A stretch of DNA of 64,000 nt from assembly GCA_010909725.1 (NCBI GenBank), contig JAACMV010000019.1:744001-808000 (forward strand), in the 5' to 3' direction. How positions within the stretch are numbered: the stretch's first letter is position 1; each line of letters starts with the position of its first letter. The stretch is from Picochlorum sp. 'celeri'. Its lineage: Eukaryota; Chlorophyta; Trebouxiophyceae. Made by a program: the position numbers and the translations under genes. Shown piece by piece: positions 1-8,720 of this stretch. The notes beneath the pieces were generated by a model, which worked only from the letters and a program-made list of their open reading frames with translations, was not told the DNA's origin and searched no databases.

Positions 1-755
1 CACCAGTATCCAAAGTTGTTGGCCGATTGAGTGCGCACATGAGACACCCACTATTCCTGCATTTCTCGCTTTCCACATCTTTCCAATGCTTTTTAGTAGC
101 CACGTTCCATTTTTGGCACTCTGGAAATGTGCATTGAGGATCCTGGCAACCTCGGATGTGATGCCCCAAGGCATTGAGCCTGTCACACTCTTGCAAGCCT
201 AGTGGGCAATACTTTCCTCGACAAGGATCCGAGGCGCACATTGATACACGATGAAGAAGATGAAGCGTTTCTATGGTTTCAGTGCACTCTTTTATCTTGG
301 CCCTCGGAGCATTACAGCTGGGCTGGAAACGTCCCTGCGATGGTACCTGGGCAAACACACGCTCATAATGGTTGGCAATCCCCTCATACTGTCGATTGAG
401 CATCATCGACAGTGGAGCGTGGCTAAAGCAGATTTCTTAATCACTTGATGCTAATAACATTGACTTATCCTCCTGGATGTGTGGGCATTAGGCGTTGAAA
501 AGTCATAGGCAATGGGTGAGTTTCTCGTTCGTATCAGCAACACATTTGAGCCATTAGACCTCATTTGCTTCTATTTATTAAGAATGTATGGGGTTTGCAT
601 CGATATCAGTGCGTCTTGCCCACACACAGTGTCCCGAAGACATTCGCACGAACTTTCAAACCCAAGAGCGAGTTGAACTTCCAGATCAGTCAATATCTAT
701 TGCAAATCAACAGCTAATATTTGGTGATCCTACCAAAACACAGTGAATTGGTACT
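1..755. other. Gene-poor left edge
   Basis: Only very short overlapping open frames occur here (longest 65 codons), with no recognisable protein motif, tRNA arm or repeat. It may be intergenic or the tail of an element that begins outside the window. Confidence 0.4.
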
Positions 756-1331
756 ATGGCTAATACCAGGAGTAATCAAAGCAATTTGTCGAACCCGCGT
801 CGCCGGGAAGTGACAGGAGGTCGTACGGCACCTCCAGGGGCAGAGGAAAACCGTGGCCAGCCGCCGCCGGTCTCGCCGCCGCAAGCCAATGGAGAGGTCC
901 AAGGTAATTCGGGGCATGTTCAAAATGTCTCGGTGCCTCCGATCCGCTCGTGCAGTCCCATTGAGAGGTCCAAGCTGGGAAAAGGGCTCCCAGATCTGCC
1001 TCCAGATCCCAAAATGGATCCTTTGGGCGTTGCTTTGTGGACTCGTCGGAGCATTCGATGGTCTCAGGCTCTTCCTGTGAGTTGTGAAGACTTTGTTCAC
1101 ATGTTGCAACAAGCAAAAGCGTTCGTGCATGCGGACCGCGTCTTGACTTGGTTCAAAGACGCCCAGGAGGCCAACTCAGGCAACGAAGGTTGGGATGCCT
1201 GGGGCGAGACAGCCCGCAAGCTGATGGAATTCTTGAATGGGCATGGTTATCAAGGACGTCTTATGGTCAAGATGGCTGATATGAAGCAGGCGGATGACGA
1301 GGACATGGTGCTCTTCCTGGCTGGTTACTAG
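756..1331 (+). CDS. Hypothetical 191-residue protein
   Basis: An ATG-initiated open frame of 191 codons. The first half is low-complexity, rich in Pro, Arg, Gly and Asn. The second half (about residues 85-190) looks folded, with Trp- and charge-rich helices. I do not recognise the family. The N-terminus (MANTRSN) resembles the start of many Ty3/gypsy gag proteins, but no zinc knuckle, protease or polymerase follows, so a retroelement origin is only a suggestion. It lies in the gene-poor left part, 170 bp from the permuted tRNA gene. It could also be a real single-exon gene or the first exon of one. Confidence 0.35.
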   Translation: MANTRSNQSNLSNPRRREVTGGRTAPPGAEENRGQPPPVSPPQANGEVQGNSGHVQNVSVPPIRSCSPIERSKLGKGLPDLPPDPKMDPLGVALWTRRSIRWSQALPVSCEDFVHMLQQAKAFVHADRVLTWFKDAQEANSGNEGWDAWGETARKLMEFLNGHGYQGRLMVKMADMKQADDEDMVLFLAGY

Positions 1332-1406
1332 AGTTGGCGGTGGTACAGTAATACCATGGAAGGCATGTCTGTATCGACTTGTGAAAGTAACATACAAAGC
1401 TGGAAG

Positions 1407-1452
1407 CAATAAGTGGTGTACTTCCTTCTGGAAGGAAGTACGCTACTTATTG
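1407..1452. repeat. 46-bp near-perfect palindrome
   Basis: Arms 1407-1428 and 1431-1452 are inverted copies with about two mismatches, separated by a 2-bp centre. The core arm is GTACTTCCTTC / GAAGGAAGTAC. As RNA it would form a long hairpin. It lies about 50 bp beyond the 3' side of the permuted tRNA transcription unit (minus strand). Confidence 0.8.
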
Positions 1453-1474
1453 GTGGAAGCCAACAGAGTCTTGC

Positions 1475-1479
1475 AAAAA
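1475..1479 (-). terminator. RNA polymerase III T-run for the tRNA unit
   Basis: On the minus strand a run of five T follows the 5'-half of the permuted tRNA by about 25 nt. A shorter T4 run lies at 1497-1500. T-runs of four or more are the usual pol III stop signal, so the primary transcript probably ends here. Confidence 0.5.
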
Positions 1480-1503
1480 GCTTCTCTTTCCTTAATAAAA
1501 TTC

Positions 1504-1640
1504 CCTGAACCATACGCCTTAACCTCTCGGCCACACGATCGCTTTGATGGGAAGCTTCTGTCGATTTCGAAACTCCGATTCTTTTTAGTATTTCATTATG
1601 ATCGTGACAGGGTTCGAACCTGCGCTCTTTCGAATATGGA
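1504..1640 (-). tRNA. Circularly permuted tRNA-Leu (anticodon CAG)
   Basis: The two tRNA halves are in reversed order. On the minus strand the 3' half comes first (1640 to 1599: T38, anticodon-stem strand CCATA, variable arm, T arm with GGTTCGAACC, acceptor strand CACGATC, discriminator A73). A 58-nt spacer follows (1598-1541), then the 5' half (1540 to 1504: acceptor strand GATCGTG, D arm, anticodon-stem strand TATGG, anticodon CAG at 1507-1505). Joined, they give a 79-nt type II tRNA. It has a perfect 7-bp acceptor, a 5-bp anticodon stem, G18-G19, A14, A21, a 3-bp variable stem and A73, all typical of tRNA-Leu. The A box (from about 1533) lies downstream of the B box (1620-1610), the reverse of normal tRNA genes. 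Leader TTCCC (1651-1647) can pair with GGGAA (1505-1501), and a 3-nt bulge (1642-1640) marks the 3' cut, so the ends could be processed by tRNA splicing endonuclease. The mature RNA would lack encoded CCA. Confidence 0.92.
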
Positions 1641-2292
1641 TATTCTGGGAAATAGTACAAAAGCGGAATTCTTCCATTGTCAATAAGCCTCTGATCCTTA
1701 GCCAGGACCTCATAAGTGAGGTCTTATACGGAATTTCCTCCCTCCACAGTGCATTATATTCACTACAATAAATATATTATTAATTTGTGTTGCATTCTAC
1801 GTCTTCTGATATGATATTTAGCGAATATTGTGTAGTATACGCGGAGAACGAAGCCAATGTTTCTAGGCCCAAGTCATACGGTCGTTTCCATCCATTGATG
1901 TTGTTACGTCTTAAATCATCTAAATTAGAACAACCACTTACTCATGATGGTTGCCAAGGTATATAAGCATTGCGACGACAATAATAGTCAACGAAGATAT
2001 ATAAGCAAGTAACTATTGTAACTTGTACTAACATCTAAAGTGATAGAACGCACACACGTGTTCTGAACCTATATCATTGAGTTCCTGCCCAAGCAGTCTG
2101 AGCTCAAGCTTGAGTACTCTTCGTGATTTCAGGATTTTCCCTCCTTTTCTTGTCCTGCAAAGTTTTCGAGTGCCAAAATTGGATTTCTGGCCGATCTGAG
2201 GTGGAAACAGCTGTTTCCCTGCAGGGTGCAATAGATTACAATAGATGTAAATAAATCCCTTAGATGCGGTAGACGTCCAAAGATAGACGTGG
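1641..2292. other. AT-rich intergenic stretch
   Basis: The first bases hold the leader of the permuted tRNA. The rest (1690-2040) is AT-rich with no coding or RNA signal I can support. Open frames around 2028-2549 are in a different frame from the transposase-like fragment and look like shadows. Confidence 0.4.
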
Positions 2293-2896
2293 TTATGATC
2301 GATTGCTTGATCTTGTTCCAGACCTCCTTCCCCTGGGATGATTGGATGGGTCATAGGGATGGTCTCCTTCTGATGGCTCTTCATTCTGGCTCTCGTCGTC
2401 TGTATCATGTATAGAATACTCGATTTCATCCTCGCTTGTTGTAGCTTTGTCCTCAAACACTTGGAGTGGTGGATCACAAGGCACAGCATCCGGGAACACA
2501 TTGACTCTGTTTGTCTCTGGGTCCATCGGGAAAAGAAGGCCATTCTCAAACAATCTCAGGGCTTCTTCTTGAACTTCAATATCCCAAGCATCTAATATAG
2601 TGCAATCGAGCCAAGCTTTCTGGACTAGACTTGTCTCGATTTGCTGCCATGCTTTATAGGTGCAGTCAATGGCTACCCTCCCCATGTTTCCTGATCAATG
2701 CCTGTATTTGAGGTATCAACGTAGTCGAATTCACTGTTTCAGACAAAACATGAGTGCTTAAGCCTGTTGAATCATGCTCCTCTGGCAGCAAATCTTTAAT
2801 ATGCTGAACAATAGCCTCCCTTGTCTCATGTTTGAGGACACACTGTCTCCCAGGCCTTCTCCTTTGCTTTAATCCAAGAGCGTACATTTGCTTCAT
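2293..2896 (-). pseudogene. Degenerate transposase remnant (pogo/CENP-B-like, tentative)
   Basis: Two minus-strand frames abut with a frameshift: 2896-2666 (76 codons, basic, KQRRRPGRQCVLKHETRE) and 2685-2293 (130 codons). The second contains a Lys-Ala-Trp ... Trp-Leu-Asp-Cys-Thr-Ile segment followed by a short acidic Ser/Glu-rich tail. That arrangement resembles the C-terminal end of DDE_1 (pogo/Tigger/CENP-B) transposases. The central DDE catalytic region, normally 150-200 residues, is missing, so the copy looks internally deleted and inactive. No terminal inverted repeats were identified. The family assignment is inferred from pattern only; an orphan gene with one intron is the alternative. 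Confidence 0.35.
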
Positions 2897-3576
2897 TTAA
2901 GTTTCTATAGTATTTAGGAAATTGATAGGCTGTACCAGCAAAGAAAAAGGGCTGGCACTTCTTGTTGTGACTTTCTCATTCTTATATAGTGGACTCGTCC
3001 ACGCGATGACGCTCCGCGATGCACGAAAATCACGAGGCCAAACGCTCTCCCGCCCGCCCAGTGCGGATTTGAATTTAAGCGCGCTTTATTCAATGAATTT
3101 GCAGCAAACAACAGAATTATGAGTACATCTTGTTACCCCCTCCAATTTAAATACATAATTATCTCTCCAAATACCGACTATCTATTCTTCTCACCTAGAG
3201 TAGAGGATATCGAGAGCAGTAAAGTAGCCAAAGGCGACGGAAGTCAACTTCAGACCGAAGCTCGTGTACGTGCAATCGTATGTCATTAGTATCACATATA
3301 TATGTATATATTTGGCTGGAATCTATTTTTTCAAGCTGATCACCGCTCGAAACGGTTCCAAGTGCTGCGAGCTCGCTGCCGGAAACATCTACTACTAGAT
3401 GAAGCCGATCAGCGCTCGAATCAACAAATACTTTGTCGCGGCTTGTTCTATCTGATTCACAACCATTCATAGACATGATGTTGCTATTTTCGATATGCAG
3501 AGGGAACGGTGATATAGCATAGAGTGCTTTTCGGGTTTTTCTTGCTTTCTTTTTTCGCCAAGCGAACAAACAAACC
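2897..3576. other. Intergenic, no supported feature
   Basis: A TATATAAG-like box on the minus strand near 2985-2995 could be a promoter for the fragment at 2293-2896. The rest shows no motif; open frames are short and overlapping. Confidence 0.3.
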
Positions 3577-4146
3577 ATGGCCACCACCAATGGCATCTGC
3601 AGCGAGACATTCCACAAGATACTATCTGAGAATGGAATCAAAGAAACGTGCACCATCCTTGGTGGATCTGATTCGTATACCAGAGACATGTTTTGTCTTC
3701 CAAATGATGATGTACCACTGCCACTTCGTCATTATAAAATCGTCTTCCCCACCGAGGTAAACGTGAAAGCAGTCATTTCAAGTTTCAAGACAGTACTTGG
3801 TGAGGATATAGGGTTTTTTGTGTTTGTGTCTAGCAATCTCAAATCTTCGCTGGAGGAATCATACCAGACAGATGAGCAGGCGAAACAACATCTTTCTATT
3901 GTGCATGAGGCATCACAGCCGATAACAAATATCAGTAGCGACATGAAACCTTCCCAGCGACTGTGTGCACTTGTCTTGCTGTATTCTTTCATCGTGCTCA
4001 AAGCCAATGCCCGGGCACTGAGAGTTCGCGGTACCTGCGCCGGGCCATTTAACGACATAGACAACGCTCTCAAGAGGGACTGCAAGCGTTACAAAAGTCA
4101 GATTGTAAGAGAAGCACAGAGATCTCTTATATACAGTAATAATTGA
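3577..4146 (+). CDS. Hypothetical 189-residue protein
   Basis: ATG-initiated single open frame preceded by the context AACC. The protein is soluble with mixed alpha/beta character, a hydrophobic stretch at about residues 130-145 (LCALVLLYSFIVLKA) and a basic Lys/Arg-rich C-terminus. I do not recognise a family. It stops 10 bp before the stop codon of the converging ABC transporter gene, the same tight tail-to-tail spacing as surrounding real genes, which modestly supports it being genuine. Confidence 0.5.
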   Translation: MATTNGICSETFHKILSENGIKETCTILGGSDSYTRDMFCLPNDDVPLPLRHYKIVFPTEVNVKAVISSFKTVLGEDIGFFVFVSSNLKSSLEESYQTDEQAKQHLSIVHEASQPITNISSDMKPSQRLCALVLLYSFIVLKANARALRVRGTCAGPFNDIDNALKRDCKRYKSQIVREAQRSLIYSNN

Positions 4147-4156
4147 TATGCATCAC

Positions 4157-6196
4157 TCAAAACACGACCACAGCAGCAGGATTCTCCTCATTGGCATGTT
4201 CCTCATCAAGGAATGTGCTATTTCCTTGGACAAGTCTGGCATAGATGCCATCAGTATTCGATACAAGTTCGTCATGCGTTCCCGTCTCTACAATTTTTCC
4301 ATGAGCGACAACAATGATATTGTCTGCATCCCGAACTGTGTTCAATCTATGGGCAATCACCAGGGTTGTTGGGCAGTCATCCTGAGAAGCATCAAATATG
4401 TTGATAGCAGACTCTGTATTCACGTCCAGCGCCGAGGTTGCTTCATCCAAAATCAGCAATCGAGGCTTTCGCAGTAATGCTCTAGCAAGGGCAAGCCGCT
4501 GGGCTTGTCCTCCGCTGATTCCAATGCCATCACCACCAACAAGGCTGTCCAATCCTTGGGGTAAATTATTGACAAAATTCAGTGCTTGTGTTTGCTCCAA
4601 GACCTTTACAATGTCCTCACGCGTGGCATCCTCATTTCCATACGAGACAACATCAGATACCTTGCCGACCAAAAGCCCAGGCTTTTGCTCCACCATGCCA
4701 ATCTGCTCCTTCCACCACGATGGATCAATCTCTGACAACGGGACGCCATCCACATAAATTTCCCCAGACGTTGGCTTGTAAAATCCTAGCAGCAAGGAAG
4801 CAATTGTAGACTTTCCTCCCCCACTGGGCCCGACGAGTGCCGTGGTTGTATGTGCTGGCATGGTAAAGTTCAAATTCTCCATGGACCAGGAATCCCCCTC
4901 CTCACTACTACTACTACTATTGTGCGTAAACGAGACATTCCTAAACTCGACAGTAATACCATCCAGTCCCGATCTGATCAAATTATTATAACTGGATGTC
5001 TGTTTCCTGGAAGAGGAGATGTCCGACATAAAGTGAGACATGACTTGCTTCATCGTCCCCACCACTTTGAACACTTCCCCAATGCTCTGCGCCACATTAC
5101 TGAGCGCAAACGCAAAACCAAACCCATAAATAAAAAACGAATAACACGTTCCTATCGACACTTGATTCATCAGAGCCAAGTGAGCTCCTAATCCTACCGT
5201 TAATAACACGCAAAATACATTCCTCAGCCTCCCAGACACATCCAAGAGCGACTGGTACACAATCAGCTGCGTATTCACCCTGCTCTGTTCATCAACGAGA
5301 CCTCTAAACCTATCAATCTGAGCATCTTCAGCCTGATTCACTCTAATTATTTTTTGATTTTCTATGATTTCACTTGCCGCAGACGATGTCTGTGCCGTCG
5401 ACGCTTGCACATTCTCAGACAAGCTGTTAATCTTGGCGGCAGCAGACAACACAAGGGGTGTCAGCACAGGAGCAGATATCAACAGCATGAGCGCCAACAC
5501 CCAGTTCAACCACATCAGAACGCATATAATGCCTATTGTTTCCAACCCTGAACGAATACCTCGCGCGCCGAGAAGCTTGGTAATGGTTGTCTGTAATACT
5601 TGTACATCGTTAGACAGCCACGACATCATGGTCCCAGAGTCTGCTTCCTCAGAGTGATCGGTCCACATCATTGTGCCGAATAATTTCGAGCGAACTCTGC
5701 TCGCCACCCTCTCACCAACACACGATGCCAACCGAACCTGAGCAGCCAAGGTTGAATTGGATACAATGTACGCCAAGGTCAAGGCACCCACAGCCTTGGC
5801 CAATGCTCCATACGATGATGAATTCGAAATCACATCAATCACTCGCCCCAAACACGGTGCTACCAACACATACGATATCACACTCAACACATTGATACCC
5901 AAGCATGCTGCCACCATGAGCTTGTCCTGCCTAGGAAAAAAGTCCCAAGCAACCTCTGACCAATTCTCAGCAACGGATGATGATGATGATGATGATGATG
6001 ATGCCTTGGTCGTCCTCGTATATCCATGTGATGATTGTATTGTTCTCCTACTACTATTAACAACACAATGTGCCGCCTTTTGACCTGATGATGGGAATGA
6101 TGATGGGTGTTGCCGAGCGCCCTTGCCCCCAACACGAGCACCACACACTGTGAGACGAAGAGTGGGGCTTTTCCAGAGCCCAGCCAGACGCACCAT
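4157..6196 (-). CDS. ABC half-transporter, ABCB/TAP-like, organelle-targeted
   Basis: A 679-residue intronless half-transporter: one type-I exporter membrane domain (about residues 90-390, six helices) and one nucleotide-binding domain (about 415-650). The NBD has Walker A GPSGGGKST, signature ISGGQ, Walker B LLILDEATSALD and the His switch AHRL. A basic, Ser/Arg-rich N-terminus of about 85 residues without acidic residues looks like a mitochondrial or plastid targeting peptide. The family (ABCB, with ABCB10/ABCB26-type members) exports peptides or small molecules as homodimers; the substrate cannot be read from sequence. The polyserine run near residues 66-74 is encoded by the trinucleotide repeat at 5976-6003. 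Confidence 0.9.
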   Translation of the reverse strand: MVRLAGLWKSPTLRLTVCGARVGGKGARQHPSSFPSSGQKAAHCVVNSSRRTIQSSHGYTRTTKASSSSSSSSSVAENWSEVAWDFFPRQDKLMVAACLGINVLSVISYVLVAPCLGRVIDVISNSSSYGALAKAVGALTLAYIVSNSTLAAQVRLASCVGERVASRVRSKLFGTMMWTDHSEEADSGTMMSWLSNDVQVLQTTITKLLGARGIRSGLETIGIICVLMWLNWVLALMLLISAPVLTPLVLSAAAKINSLSENVQASTAQTSSAASEIIENQKIIRVNQAEDAQIDRFRGLVDEQSRVNTQLIVYQSLLDVSGRLRNVFCVLLTVGLGAHLALMNQVSIGTCYSFFIYGFGFAFALSNVAQSIGEVFKVVGTMKQVMSHFMSDISSSRKQTSSYNNLIRSGLDGITVEFRNVSFTHNSSSSSEEGDSWSMENLNFTMPAHTTTALVGPSGGGKSTIASLLLGFYKPTSGEIYVDGVPLSEIDPSWWKEQIGMVEQKPGLLVGKVSDVVSYGNEDATREDIVKVLEQTQALNFVNNLPQGLDSLVGGDGIGISGGQAQRLALARALLRKPRLLILDEATSALDVNTESAINIFDASQDDCPTTLVIAHRLNTVRDADNIIVVAHGKIVETGTHDELVSNTDGIYARLVQGNSTFLDEEHANEENPAAVVVF
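5976..6003. repeat. (GAT)n trinucleotide repeat in coding sequence
   Basis: About nine GAT units in a row; on the coding minus strand they encode the serine run (TCA codons) in the N-terminal region of the ABC transporter. Length is likely to vary between strains. Confidence 0.9.
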
Positions 6197-6423
6197 CTAG
6201 AATGACACTATATTATTTTCAAAATGTGTCTAGAAGGACACGACATCCATCCATCAATGTGATGGGCTTTGGCGGTACGAAACACAAAAGAAATCTCCTT
6301 TGTCTTTTTTTTATTATGGAAGATCGCCACTGCTACTGCTACTGTACTTACGTTTGTCTCTCAATCATTACATCGCAATGCGACTTTTTCTAAGGAATAT
6401 AATATAAAGTAAAAAAAATTAGG

Positions 6424-6447
6424 TACTACTACTACTACTACTACTAC
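6424..6447. repeat. (TAC)n microsatellite
   Basis: Eight TAC/ACT units in the 5' flank of the gene starting at 6503. Confidence 0.9.
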
Positions 6448-6474
6448 AACTAAGAAGAAGAAAAAGAAGACACA

Positions 6475-6499
6475 TTAATTAATTAATTAAATTAATTAA
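6475..6499. repeat. TAAT-rich tandem repeat just before a start codon
   Basis: Repeated TTAA/TAAT units that are almost self-complementary end 3 bp before the ATG at 6503, so they lie in the 5' untranslated leader or core promoter. Confidence 0.8.
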
Positions 6500-6502
6500 C
6501 CC

Positions 6503-8479
6503 ATGGCTCCTTTGAGCTTCAACAACAACAACAGCAACAACAAGAAGAAGAAGAAGGGTGGAATAATACTACGGAACAAAGGAGGAGGTGTGCACTCAGG
6601 GAGTGGTGGACAGAGAGGGTCATTGATCAAGCATGCTGTAATTTTTGGGTCACTCTTCTGTGGGCTATGTCTTCTCATCGTTGGGGTGAATAGATTTCAT
6701 GGGGAGCCTGAGGGGAATTTTTCAAGGAGCTTTGCGACTGGATGGTCGGATCAGCCAGGAAGCAACACACAACACGTAGACTCTTCTGAAGGAAGAAGGA
6801 AACTTCTCAATGACAGGCTGTTGATTGTGAGTCATGGGAGAGTCATGTGGTACAACATCCAGCAGGATACAGTGGATGTGCTTCATGAGAATAGAGGAAT
6901 CTATTATGGTGGTTTTCCAGGAGAGAATACAGATAGTGTATGGGTTGTGTCGAGGCCTCATAATTGGAGGCCTGATAGCACTGCAGAATACTTGCTGGAG
7001 ATTGATGCCGTCACTGGGGAAGAGCTGAGCGAGGTTCAGATCCAGTCAAAGTTTACACATGATGTGGTTCGAAAAGGAAATCGTGTGTATGTTTCTGACA
7101 CAGGGCATGGGGATATAATCGTACTTGATTTTCCTAGTATGAAGGAGCGGTCGCGATTAAAGCTGTTTACACTGAAACAGCATGTGAATACGCTCTCTCC
7201 AACTGATGATGGGCATGTGTGGGCCATGCTCCACAATCTTGGCAAGTCTGCCATGGTAAAGGTGGATGTGCGGAATGGAAAGGTTGTTCAACGTATTAAA
7301 AATGTTGGGCTTCGTGCGCATGGGGTTGTTCGATGGAAGGATGATTACATGATCTATTTGGATTCTGATCATGGGTCTCTTGCAAGAGTACAGATTGTGA
7401 GCACCGAAGAGGAACATGTTGCCAGTCCAGAAATCCTGTGGAGTGTTGATATGTCTGAACAAAAGTATTACTTGAAAGGGCTGTGTATTGTGGATGATAT
7501 TGCGTACTTTGGTATTGCCATTTCCCAGGAGAGAAAGAGTCGCGCAGATGAGTCATTGAATTGTGAGCTTGCGGCATTTGATTTGAACACAAAGTCGCTG
7601 TTGTGGAGACGAGTGTTGCCGACGAAAGGATTGTTGAATGTCGTCTCTGCACCCCATTTGGATATTGAAAGTACTGCGAAAGCAGTGATGACAAGGGTAG
7701 AGAAGAATCAAGGACTGGAACTGCCACCTGGTGACCCGTTGCTGGCATATCCTCCTCAAATCGGAGGATATTGGGACAGTGGGCATCCGCGACTGGATAA
7801 TAGTCTGAAAAATAGAAAGACAGGGTTTGCAGGTGGTGTTCAAATGCTCCTGTACAAGGAGGATGTGAGCAAACTGAAGCAGGCATTGCTTCAGATGCCA
7901 GAGGATGTGTGGAGCCCAGAGGTGCAGAAGAAGGAAAATGCATTCTTGGCAGGGCGGGAAGGAAATTTGAATCAATTCAAGCCAGGAACGTCAGCCATTC
8001 ATTTGATTTTTTCAGATCGTCAAGGTGAAGATGTATTTGAATTCCCATGGTATTCAGAAAAGTTTTCGACCCTTGTGGAACCAATCCTCCATAGGTTGCT
8101 CGGCAATGATGTCCAAAATATCATCAGGGTTCAATTCGCGAAAATGCCGGCGCATTCTGAGATCAAGCCGCATGTCGATTCTGGAGGATACTCGGAAAAG
8201 GGGCATCGGATTCACGTGGTCATTGCGTCAAATCCAGATGTCACCTTCAAGGTGTGCGAGCAATCATCATGCCTGAAACTTCACACAGAAGAAGGGCTTG
8301 TCTTTGAGTTGAATAATCGACTCAAGCACTTTGTCAAGAATGATGGCGATGAGATGAGAATTCACATGGTTGTTGATGTATCCGAGCATCCACAAGAACG
8401 AACCAAACTCTCCAAAGGCCAAGTGTGCCACTATAATCATGGAAAGATTGTCTGTCCTCCACAGACAGTAGTAGCATGA
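6503..8479 (+). CDS. Type II membrane protein: beta-propeller fused to AspH-type hydroxylase
   Basis: A 658-residue single-exon protein. A short cytosolic tail rich in Asn and Lys precedes one signal-anchor helix (about residues 43-63, FGSLFCGLCLLIVGV), so the bulk faces the ER/Golgi lumen or outside. Residues about 100-385 form repeated beta-strand units (LLIVSHGRVMWYN; HVNTLSPTDDGHVWA) like a beta-propeller. The C-terminal part (about 530-635) matches the aspartyl/asparaginyl beta-hydroxylase fold: an HVD metal motif in EIKPHVDSGGY, a distal His in RLKHFVKND and Arg in RIHMVV, the usual 2-oxoglutarate/Fe(II) ligands. It is predicted to hydroxylate a secretory-pathway protein; the propeller may bind the substrate. 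A TGTAA motif lies about 100 bp after the stop. Confidence 0.8.
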   Translation: MAPLSFNNNNSNNKKKKKGGIILRNKGGGVHSGSGGQRGSLIKHAVIFGSLFCGLCLLIVGVNRFHGEPEGNFSRSFATGWSDQPGSNTQHVDSSEGRRKLLNDRLLIVSHGRVMWYNIQQDTVDVLHENRGIYYGGFPGENTDSVWVVSRPHNWRPDSTAEYLLEIDAVTGEELSEVQIQSKFTHDVVRKGNRVYVSDTGHGDIIVLDFPSMKERSRLKLFTLKQHVNTLSPTDDGHVWAMLHNLGKSAMVKVDVRNGKVVQRIKNVGLRAHGVVRWKDDYMIYLDSDHGSLARVQIVSTEEEHVASPEILWSVDMSEQKYYLKGLCIVDDIAYFGIAISQERKSRADESLNCELAAFDLNTKSLLWRRVLPTKGLLNVVSAPHLDIESTAKAVMTRVEKNQGLELPPGDPLLAYPPQIGGYWDSGHPRLDNSLKNRKTGFAGGVQMLLYKEDVSKLKQALLQMPEDVWSPEVQKKENAFLAGREGNLNQFKPGTSAIHLIFSDRQGEDVFEFPWYSEKFSTLVEPILHRLLGNDVQNIIRVQFAKMPAHSEIKPHVDSGGYSEKGHRIHVVIASNPDVTFKVCEQSSCLKLHTEEGLVFELNNRLKHFVKNDGDEMRIHMVVDVSEHPQERTKLSKGQVCHYNHGKIVCPPQTVVA

Positions 8480-8577
8480 ATGTTCATATTCTTGTCCCTG
8501 GTGCGGACATAGGGTACCTATATTGATATACTTACATACATATTACATACATTGTACGTTTTATTATTACTATTACC

Positions 8578-8582
8578 TGTAA
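8578..8582 (+). terminator. TGTAA polyadenylation motif
   Basis: UGUAA, the common green-algal poly(A) signal, about 100 bp after the stop at 8479. Confidence 0.35.
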
Positions 8583-8720
8583 TGAGTGCATAGATGGCAC
8601 ACTGCTCACATGTGATGTGTGCTACATACATAATAAGCAATAATGAGCCTTGCTGTCAAATAAAAGAAAATATTCTTTCCATCCCAAAAAAAAGAAGAAT
8701 CTCGCATCATCCCCACACAC

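Noticed and set aside
1328..1660. 110-codon minus-strand open frame over the tRNA region
   Set aside because: It covers the permuted tRNA and palindrome and has no protein motif; the RNA explanation accounts for the conserved-looking bases.
3001..3100. Possible second tRNA-like element (TTCAAATCC on the minus strand)
   Set aside because: No matching acceptor, D-arm or anticodon-stem pairing in either normal or permuted order.
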